The notes beneath the pieces were generated by a model. It ran no database searches and had not been told where the DNA came from. It was given only the letters and a program-made list of their open reading frames with translations. From NCBI GenBank assembly GCA_012840755.1, contig DUWA01000052.1:1-6949 (forward strand): a DNA stretch of 6,949 nt, given 5' to 3'. This document shows positions 1 to 6,949 of this stretch, in pieces. The stretch's first letter is position 1; every line of letters begins with the position of its first letter. This DNA comes from Mycoplasmatota bacterium (GTDB taxonomy: Bacteria; Bacillota_I; Bacilli_A; RF39; UBA660). The position numbers were made by a program, and so were the translations under genes.

Positions 1-2
1 AA

Positions 3-122
3 TTCAAAGATACATTTAAAATATTATACAACTGTGAAACATGTAATCAAAATCATAAAAATATAATGGCCAGTGATGATGATATGGATCTAATAATTAT
101 GCTTTCATACAATAAAAACTAA
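3..122 (+). CDS. C-terminal end of an unidentified rightward protein (5' end outside window)
   Basis: Reading frame 3 is open from the left edge to a TAA at 120-122, giving about 39 residues. The composition looks like real protein: a CETC (CxxC) pair at 33-44, a histidine at 54-56, then an acidic DDDMD run and a hydrophobic LIIML segment before the ending SYNKN. The CxxC could be half of a metal-binding knuckle, but no second pair lies in the window and I do not recognise the family. It is the only rightward gene here and converges on the leftward gene ending at 140. Its stop codon lies inside the left arm of the shared terminator hairpin, which supports a true gene end. Function is unknown. 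Confidence 0.55.
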   Translation, partial: FKDTFKILYNCETCNQNHKNIMASDDDMDLIIMLSYNKN

Positions 123-143
123 TGAAAAATCATTAGTTTTTAT
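112..143. terminator. Shared bidirectional terminator between convergent genes
   Basis: A perfect 14-bp inverted repeat (arms 112-125 and 130-143) has a 4-base A loop. Each arm carries an A5 or T5 run, so an RNA read in either direction forms a hairpin with a U-rich 3' side. Both flanking genes end inside it: the rightward TAA is at 120-122 and the leftward TAA at 140-142. Confidence 0.8.
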
Positions 144-631
144 CCTATAATTTCACTAATCTTCGGAAGTAACAACACGAATACCATAAGTAATATAAAT
201 AACACTATAATAAAGGCAACACCTTTGTTGTTGTTTTTATTTGTAATATCGTTATTTTGCTCTTCTTCTAATTGAAAAGGTGAAAATCTTGTGGTGCGTG
301 ATAATGCATCTTCCATTATTTCATCTTTATTTATTTCAATACTTAAACTTGGATCGAACATTGGTTGTTCCATATACTCTGCTTTAGGAATATTTAATTT
401 ATTACTTTCATCTTCATTATTCTCTTCAAAATCAATAATTTCTTCTATATCATTTTTTAAAATTTCATTAATACTATTTTCATCATTAGTTGTTATATTA
501 TTTTCAAATTTAAAATCATATTTAAATATATCAGTATCATCTAGTTTTTTTTCATCATTATTAGGCTTATCATCGATACTAATTTCTTCTAAATCATCTA
601 ATATTTCAACATCGTCAAATTCATTATACAT
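140..631 (-). CDS. Acidic tail-anchored single-pass membrane protein of unknown function
   Basis: The protein has 163 residues from the chosen start. I do not recognise its family. The first 135 or so residues are rich in Asp, Glu and Asn (about 42 acidic residues overall) and look largely disordered. One hydrophobic helix follows at about 137-155, with only an eight-residue tail, PKISEIIG. With no signal peptide, the likely topology is a cytoplasmic N-terminus on a C-terminal anchor. The only two arginines sit in SRTTRFSPF (about 111-119), which looks like a short conserved binding or phosphorylation motif; this is inference. The start is the ATG at 629-631, because GAGGTG lies 6 bases before it. 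A TTG at 646 would add MRGAS, has no ribosome site and would leave almost no leader after the promoter. The gene follows pflA but has its own promoter. A scaffold or envelope-associated role is possible but unproven. Confidence 0.75.
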   Translation of the reverse strand: MYNEFDDVEILDDLEEISIDDKPNNDEKKLDDTDIFKYDFKFENNITTNDENSINEILKNDIEEIIDFEENNEDESNKLNIPKAEYMEQPMFDPSLSIEINKDEIMEDALSRTTRFSPFQLEEEQNNDITNKNNNKGVAFIIVLFILLMVFVLLLPKISEIIG

Positions 632-655
632 ACTTGCACCTCGCAATCTTTATAC

Positions 656-684
656 ATTATATCAAATAATATATTAAAAATCAA
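656..684 (-). promoter_or_regulatory. Sigma-A-type promoter with extended -10 for the acidic membrane protein
   Basis: On the minus strand a -35 TTGATT (679-684) is separated by 17 bases from -10 TATAAT (656-661), with TGn directly upstream (662-664). The predicted transcript start near 649 leaves a leader of roughly 18 bases before the ATG at 631. It lies just beyond the pflA terminator, so this gene is probably transcribed independently. Confidence 0.75.
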
Positions 685-687
685 AAT

Positions 688-729
688 AAATATTAAAAAG
701 TGATTATAAATTATCACTTTTTAATATTT
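688..729 (-). terminator. Intrinsic terminator of the pflB-pflA operon
   Basis: A perfect 17-bp inverted repeat (688-704 and 713-729) has an 8-base loop. Read leftward, the 3' arm contains T5 followed by a T-rich stretch. The upstream arm is coding sequence for the last pflA residues (KILKSD), and the pflA stop (704-706) straddles the loop and the second arm. Confidence 0.8.
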
Positions 730-1414
730 TATCTAGCATATTCAATTTGTTAATATCCATATCAGGAATTTCTTTTAATCTATACTTAATATTTAGTTCA
801 TCATATTTCGAATTTCCAAAGGTTTTATACGGTAATAACTCTATTTTTTTTATGTTCTTTAATGGTTTTATAAATTCTTTTAATCTTGTTATATATTTTT
901 CATTATCATTAATAGTAGGAACAATTACCTGTCTAAGCCACATATCTTTATTTTTTTGTTGACATAAATTTAAAAATTTAATTGATTCCTCAATATCTCT
1001 TCCTGTGATACTTTTATAACCTTCTTGATCTATAGCTTTAATATCAAAGATAACTAAATCTGTATATTCTAATACACTTACATAATTACCACAACCATAT
1101 CCGGCAGTATCAATAGCTGTATGGATATTATTTTCTTTACATTTTTTTAATATAGCAGTCAAAAAATCAGGTTGTAATAAGGGTTCTCCACCAGAAAATG
1201 TTACTCCACCCTTTTCTCCAAAATAATTTTTATATCTTGCTATTTTTTCATACAATTCGTCAACAGTAATAAGCGTTTTCGTATTATTATTCCATGTTTC
1301 TGGATTATGACAGAATATACACCTTAATGAACACCCTTGAAAAAATACTACTAACCTAACTCCAGGTCCGTCTACAAGCCCCATTGTTTCTATTGAACTA
1401 ATATTGCCTTTCAC
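704..1414 (-). CDS. pflA: Pyruvate formate-lyase-activating enzyme (radical SAM)
   Basis: This enzyme (236 aa, near the usual 240-250) uses a [4Fe-4S] cluster and S-adenosylmethionine to place the glycyl radical on pyruvate formate-lyase. The N-terminal region carries the family signature DGPGVR, then CSLRCIFC, the CX3CX2C cluster motif (Cys28, Cys32, Cys35). The SAM-contacting GGEP follows at 75-78, and DTAGYG (102-107) and RQVIVP (161-166) fit the partial TIM barrel. Near the C-terminus LLPYKTFG matches the family's LPYH or LPFH segment, except that Lys replaces the usual His (position 197). The start is GTG (1412-1414) with GAGGTG five bases upstream, inside the last codons of pflB. The pflB TAG and this GTG share one base, so the genes are probably translationally coupled. 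Starting at residue 11 would remove part of the conserved N-terminus. Confidence 0.95.
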   Translation of the reverse strand: MKGNISSIETMGLVDGPGVRLVVFFQGCSLRCIFCHNPETWNNNTKTLITVDELYEKIARYKNYFGEKGGVTFSGGEPLLQPDFLTAILKKCKENNIHTAIDTAGYGCGNYVSVLEYTDLVIFDIKAIDQEGYKSITGRDIEESIKFLNLCQQKNKDMWLRQVIVPTINDNEKYITRLKEFIKPLKNIKKIELLPYKTFGNSKYDELNIKYRLKEIPDMDINKLNMLDKILKSDNL

Positions 1415-3642
1415 TAAATCACCTCATGGAAAGTTCTATCTATTACTTCTAATTTTTGTTCATAACTAAGCCTATTAAAATTAACTGCATATCCAGATAC
1501 CCTAATAGTTAAATTTGGGTGCTTATCTGGATTGTTTAAAGCATCTATTAATGTATCTCTGTTAAATACATTAATATTTAAATGATGTCCTTTTTGTTTG
1601 AAATAACCATCTATTATATTTACTAAATTATCTATTTGATTATCTAAATTTACTCCAAGAGCTGATGGAACAACTGAAAAAGTGTTAGAGATCCCATCTT
1701 GACATACGTCTTTATATGGTAATTTAGAAACTGAGTTTAATGACGCTAATGCTCCACAACAGTCTCTTCCGTGCATTGGATTTGCTCCTGGTGCAAATGC
1801 AACTCCTTTTTTTCTTCCATCTGGAGTCGAACCTGTTTTCTTTCCATATACAACATTTGAAGTTATAGTTAGTACTGATAAAGTATGTATGCTATTTCTA
1901 TACAATGGATGGGTTTTTAATTCATTACTAAATTTTTCAACCACCCAGACTGCAATATTATCTACTAAGTCATCATCATTTCCATATTTCGGATAATCTC
2001 CGTCTATTTCAAAGTCTATTGCAATTCCTTCTTCATTTCTAATAGGTTTAACTTTTGCATATTTAATTGCTGATAAACTATCTGTCACAACAGAAAGACC
2101 AGCTACCCCAAACGCCATTAATCTATCTACTAAAGTATCATGAAGTGCCATTTGACTTGCTTCATAAGCATATTTATCGTGCATATAATGAATAATATTC
2201 ATCGCATCTACATATGTTTTCGCTACTTTTTTAAGCATTTTTTGATAAGCTTCTTTAACTTTATTATACTCTAGGTATTCATCATCCATGATATCAAACC
2301 CATCAACTATCTTCATACCCGATATTTCATCAATTCCACCATTAATAGCATATAATAATGCTTTTGCTAAATTACATCTAGCACCAAAATATTGCATTTG
2401 TTTTCCAACTTTCATTGCAGACACACAACATGCAATAGCATAATCTGTCCCATAAATCGGTCTCATTATGTCATCATTTTCATATTGTATTGCATCTGTT
2501 AAAATAGAAATTTTTGAACAATATTTTTTGAAGTTTTCTGGTAAATATTCGCTCCATAAAACTGTCATATTTGGTTCAGGTGCTGCTCCTAAATTTATTA
2601 ATGTATGTAAATATCTATATGAGTTTTTTGTAACTAAAGATTTTTTCTCATCAATAACACCTGCTATAGCTTCCGTAACCCAAGTTGGATCTCCTGCAAA
2701 AAGTTCATTATATTCAGGAGTTCTTAAATGACGAGCAATTCTTAACTTTATAATAAATTGGTCAATTAATTCTTGTGCTTCTTCTTCAGTAATAAGATTG
2801 TTTTTTAAATCTCTTTCAATATATATATCTAAAAATGTAGAAGTTCTCCCTAAACTCATTGCTGCCCCATTATTCTCTTTTATAGCAGCTAAATATCCAA
2901 AGTATAACCACTGTACTGCCTCTTTTGCGCTACTAGCAGGATTTGATATATCAAATCCATATTTTAAGGCCATTTTTTTTATATCCTCTAAAGCTCTTAT
3001 TTGCGTATTTACCTCTTCCCTTAAACAAATTACTTCAGAATTAATATTATCATTTAAAATAGTATCTAAATCTTTCTTTTTAATTTCAATTAGATAATTA
3101 ATTCCATACAAAGCAATTCTTCTGTAATCACCAATTATTCTACCCCTACCATATGCATCAGGAAGACCAGTAACAAGTCCTGACTTACGAGCTAATCTAA
3201 TCTCTTTTGTATATGCATCAAAAACACCATCATTATGAGTCTTTCTAAATTGTTTAAAATTTTTTTCTAATTCCTGGTTCATTTCATATCCATATGCTTG
3301 AAGTTCTGCTTCAACCATTCTTATACCTCCATATGGATTAATAATTCTTTTTAATGGTTTATCTGTTTGAAGCCCTATAATAACTTCATTTTCTTTATCT
3401 ATATAGCCTGGTTCAAAGTTATTTATCCCTGATATAGCATTTGTTTCTATATCCATTACTCCCTTTTTTAATTCCTCTTTTAATAACTCTTGAACTTTAT
3501 CCCATACTTTTTTTGTTTTTCTACTTATTGGGGATAAAAAAGAGTCATCTCCTTTATATTCGCTATAATTGTTTAAAATAAAATCTTCAACATTAATTTC
3601 ATTTTTCCAATTATCACCTTTAAATTGTTTCCATGATTCCAT
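1414..3642 (-). CDS. pflB: Pyruvate formate-lyase (formate C-acetyltransferase), glycyl-radical enzyme
   Basis: This cytoplasmic enzyme converts pyruvate and CoA to acetyl-CoA and formate during anaerobic growth. At 742 aa it is full length (E. coli PflB is about 760). The catalytic adjacent cysteines lie in IACCVSAM (Cys405, Cys406), and AGDPTW (Trp321) matches the active-site tryptophan region. The C-terminal glycyl-radical loop RVSGYAV places the radical on Gly717, 25 residues from the end. The preceding glycine-radical domain ([14 protein letters not shown] onward) is intact. These features separate it from glycerol dehydratase and other glycyl-radical enzymes. The ATG start has GGAGG seven bases upstream and begins MESWKQF, as in many PFLs. 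The gene is first in an operon with its activase. The radical is oxygen-sensitive, which implies an anaerobic or microaerobic host. Confidence 0.98.
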   Translation of the reverse strand: MESWKQFKGDNWKNEINVEDFILNNYSEYKGDDSFLSPISRKTKKVWDKVQELLKEELKKGVMDIETNAISGINNFEPGYIDKENEVIIGLQTDKPLKRIINPYGGIRMVEAELQAYGYEMNQELEKNFKQFRKTHNDGVFDAYTKEIRLARKSGLVTGLPDAYGRGRIIGDYRRIALYGINYLIEIKKKDLDTILNDNINSEVICLREEVNTQIRALEDIKKMALKYGFDISNPASSAKEAVQWLYFGYLAAIKENNGAAMSLGRTSTFLDIYIERDLKNNLITEEEAQELIDQFIIKLRIARHLRTPEYNELFAGDPTWVTEAIAGVIDEKKSLVTKNSYRYLHTLINLGAAPEPNMTVLWSEYLPENFKKYCSKISILTDAIQYENDDIMRPIYGTDYAIACCVSAMKVGKQMQYFGARCNLAKALLYAINGGIDEISGMKIVDGFDIMDDEYLEYNKVKEAYQKMLKKVAKTYVDAMNIIHYMHDKYAYEASQMALHDTLVDRLMAFGVAGLSVVTDSLSAIKYAKVKPIRNEEGIAIDFEIDGDYPKYGNDDDLVDNIAVWVVEKFSNELKTHPLYRNSIHTLSVLTITSNVVYGKKTGSTPDGRKKGVAFAPGANPMHGRDCCGALASLNSVSKLPYKDVCQDGISNTFSVVPSALGVNLDNQIDNLVNIIDGYFKQKGHHLNINVFNRDTLIDALNNPDKHPNLTIRVSGYAVNFNRLSYEQKLEVIDRTFHEVI

Positions 3643-3670
3643 TGCATTACCTCCATTCTCATGTATAAAA

Positions 3671-3699
3671 ATTATAACATATATCGACTATTTTTTACA
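3671..3699 (-). promoter_or_regulatory. Extended -10 promoter of the pflB-pflA operon
   Basis: The minus strand carries TGTTATAAT (3671-3679), an extended -10 with a perfect TATAAT core. The -35 position at 17-base spacing (3694-3699) reads TGTAAA, which is weak. The predicted leader is about 22 bases before the ATG at 3642. A weak -35 fits a promoter relying on the extended -10 or on an activator; a possible regulator half-site lies just upstream at 3706-3712. Confidence 0.65.
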
Positions 3700-3773
3700 T
3701 AAATTTTAACAATTTAAATGTTTATTGTAATTTAATAGATTAATGTTTTTTTATAATGATATTTAATCATAAA

Positions 3774-3806
3774 AAAAATGTATTATTTTTTATAATACAT
3801 CCTTTT
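3774..3806 (-). terminator. Intrinsic terminator of ligA
   Basis: A 9-bp stem (3778-3786 with 3792-3800) encloses a 5-base loop. Read leftward it is followed by T8 (3771-3778, overlapping the stem end). G-U and A-U pairs between the bases after the stop codon and the T run could lengthen the stem. It begins within a few bases of the ligA TAG stop at 3808-3810. Confidence 0.75.
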
Positions 3807-3807
3807 A

Positions 3808-5814
<2,007 letters not shown>

Positions 5815-5821
5815 TGAAATG

Positions 5822-5849
5822 AAAAAAGACATATAAAAATATGTCCTTT
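5822..5849 (-). terminator. Intrinsic terminator of the pilin-like gene
   Basis: On the minus strand an 11-bp stem (5839-5849 with 5824-5834, including one G-U pair) with a 4-base loop (5835-5838) runs into a T6 tract at 5822-5827. Its base pairs GGACATAT with ATATGTC/T. It lies about 30 bases past the stop at 5879 and ends only 8 bases before the ligA TGn element. Confidence 0.8.
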
Positions 5850-5878
5850 AGAGTTATATTCATCTTTATTAAAAATTA

Positions 5879-6862
5879 TTATTGATCTAGCTGAATACAA
5901 AAAGGATTATCTAGATCAACTCCATCGATTTCTATTATATTTAGAAAAATTTGCAATATCAATGGAACTATAAATATTATTACTGCAGAGATAAGTCTTT
6001 TAACAAATTTTTGACCTGCTTTTTTATTTGCATCAGCTTCGTCTGAAAAAACTGCTTTTGCAAAATCAAACATACCTAGTCCAATAGCTAAAATTACCCC
6101 ACCATACTTGATAATATCTAATATCCATCTTAATTTATCAGCCATTTCAACAGACATTACACCACAGACTTCATTTCCACCAGTTTGGTCTTCTTCTTCA
6201 ACAGGAGCCTCAGGTTGAGGATTTTCAATTTCATCTTGATTTGGTACTTTATCGGTTGTTAGTGGAATAAAGACCCCACTACCTTTTGCTGTTAGTGATA
6301 CTGCACACATACTAACCTGTCTTGTTGTACAAATAAAGTATAACTGACTTGGACATCCATTCAAGGCGTTTAATTCATCTACTGAAAAATATACAGCTCC
6401 TAATGAATAACCATCTAATTGAATAATATATTTTTCACTATTAAAGCTCAAATAATGGTTTCCATATTGACAAACATTATCATATACAACAGGAGTTTCG
6501 TCCTGTTCGTATGTTGAGCTAACTAACTCTATTGAGCGGTTGGTATCCTTACTTTTAGTATGTGAAATCTTAACTGATCCAATTCTATTAGATCCAACCG
6601 TTATATTATACCATAATTCATTTAAGCATTTTAGTTTACCATCATTATCTTGAAAGTTTCTTACTGTTAGATTGTTAGAATATATTTTTGTTCCAACAAG
6701 ATATCCTACTTTTGTTTCAATATTATTATCTTCAATAGTAACTGTTATGGTTGTATCATTCACGCTATATTTACATACAGCTTTTCCAGCTTTTACGTCA
6801 CTATATCCAAACATAAATGTAATCATTACTACAACAAATATAAATAAAGTATTTTTTTTCAT
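5879..6862 (-). CDS. Secreted, cysteine-rich protein with C-terminal two-helix VirB2/TrbC-like (pilin-like) membrane module
   Basis: The protein has 327 aa. A signal peptide (MKKN, hydrophobic 6-18, likely cleavage after VKA at 25) leads to a beta-looking ectodomain (about 26-200), a Pro/Glu-rich acidic linker (about 205-230), then two membrane helices (about 246-272 and 290-311) around a short basic loop (KKAGQKFVKR). The tail after helix 2 would face outside. The helix-loop-helix layout (GMFDFAKAVFSDE, then KKAGQKFVKRLISAVIIFIVP) resembles the VirB2/TrbC-type pilin-like proteins of conjugation-related systems, including the Mbov_0395-type family. That assignment is from memory of the pattern. 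All eight cysteines fall outside the membrane, and C233 and C322 flank the helix pair. The ectodomain appears to hold two diverged repeats. The ATG start has a GGGGAG site. No other transfer gene is visible, so a role in conjugation, uptake or surface anchoring remains inference. Confidence 0.75.
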   Translation of the reverse strand: MKKNTLFIFVVVMITFMFGYSDVKAGKAVCKYSVNDTTITVTIEDNNIETKVGYLVGTKIYSNNLTVRNFQDNDGKLKCLNELWYNITVGSNRIGSVKISHTKSKDTNRSIELVSSTYEQDETPVVYDNVCQYGNHYLSFNSEKYIIQLDGYSLGAVYFSVDELNALNGCPSQLYFICTTRQVSMCAVSLTAKGSGVFIPLTTDKVPNQDEIENPQPEAPVEEEDQTGGNEVCGVMSVEMADKLRWILDIIKYGGVILAIGLGMFDFAKAVFSDEADANKKAGQKFVKRLISAVIIFIVPLILQIFLNIIEIDGVDLDNPFCIQLDQ

Positions 6863-6901
6863 TTTACTCCCCTAACTATTAATTCTAATATATTTCTTTT
6901 T

Positions 6902-6929
6902 ATTATTCCATGTTTAAATATTTTGTGAA
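6902..6929 (-). promoter_or_regulatory. Probable promoter of the pilin-like gene
   Basis: The minus strand carries -35 TTCACA (6924-6929, five of six consensus bases), a 16-base spacer and -10 AATAAT (6902-6907), with TGn at 6908-6910. The leader would be about 33 bases. A CATGTT/AACATG dyad overlaps both elements. Confidence 0.55.
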
Positions 6930-6933
6930 CATG
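6909..6933. repeat. Short inverted repeat overlapping the promoter of the pilin-like gene
   Basis: Perfect 6-bp arms (CATGTT at 6909-6914 and AACATG at 6928-6933) are separated by 13 bases. The arms cover the -35 hexamer and the TGn of the -10, a position where a bound repressor would block polymerase. Short arms in AT-rich DNA arise by chance, so operator function is only a possibility. Confidence 0.3.
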
Positions 6934-6949
6934 CTAATTCTACTTTAAA

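Noticed and set aside
291..677. Rightward 128-residue ORF opposite the acidic membrane protein
   Set aside because: It is antisense to a gene with clear ribosome site, promoter and terminator. Its Ser/Leu/Ile-rich composition is what the complement of Asp/Glu/Asn codons produces.
2468..3097. Two rightward ORFs (87 and 99 residues) inside pflB
   Set aside because: They lie fully opposite a strongly conserved enzyme, and their residues mirror the pflB codons. No domain is recognisable.
3732..3743. Palindrome TTAATAGATTAA upstream of pflB
   Set aside because: Five-base arms made only of A and T are expected often in DNA this AT-rich, and it lies far from the promoter core.
6672..6875. Rightward 67-residue ORF at the 5' end of the pilin-like gene
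   Set aside because: Its hydrophobic sequence is the antisense of the signal peptide and early ectodomain. It also runs across the ribosome site of the real gene.

Overview
This window is very AT-rich and densely packed. Its one complete operon and three complete single genes all read leftward (minus strand), and the tail of one rightward gene lies at the left edge. The AT bias, Gram-positive-style Shine-Dalgarno sites (GGAGG/GAGGTG), short U-tailed intrinsic terminators, a bacterial NAD-dependent DNA ligase and a pyruvate formate-lyase pair point to a low-GC Bacillota or Tenericutes-like fermenter. A gut-type uncultured member of the Bacilli is my best guess, but the sequence does not fix the taxon. 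All ORFs read through with the standard bacterial code. The tryptophans I spot-checked are TGG, and every visible stop is TAA or TAG.

Layout from left to right. (1) Positions 3-122 hold the C-terminus of an unidentified rightward gene. It meets a leftward gene head-on in a shared bidirectional terminator (112-143). (2) Positions 140-631 encode a small, very acidic, tail-anchored membrane protein of unknown role. Its real start is an internal ATG rather than the upstream TTG, and it has its own extended -10 promoter. (3) Positions 704-3642 are the pflB-pflA operon: the glycyl-radical enzyme pyruvate formate-lyase, then its radical-SAM activase, with stop and start overlapping by one base. (4) Positions 3808-5790 encode a full-length LigA with its own promoter and terminator. 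(5) Positions 5879-6862 encode a secreted or membrane protein that joins a cysteine-rich, apparently duplicated ectodomain to a two-helix VirB2/TrbC-like (pilin-like) membrane module.

The units do not form one pathway. PflB and PflA work together in anaerobic conversion of pyruvate to acetyl-CoA and formate. LigA is housekeeping replication and repair. The two membrane proteins are the least understood and most interesting parts. Each leftward transcription unit has a TGn extended -10 promoter and ends at or near an intrinsic hairpin, and several hairpins or promoters overlap gene ends. No tRNA, rRNA, CRISPR array, insertion sequence or large repeat was seen. No non-coding gap exceeds 300 bases.
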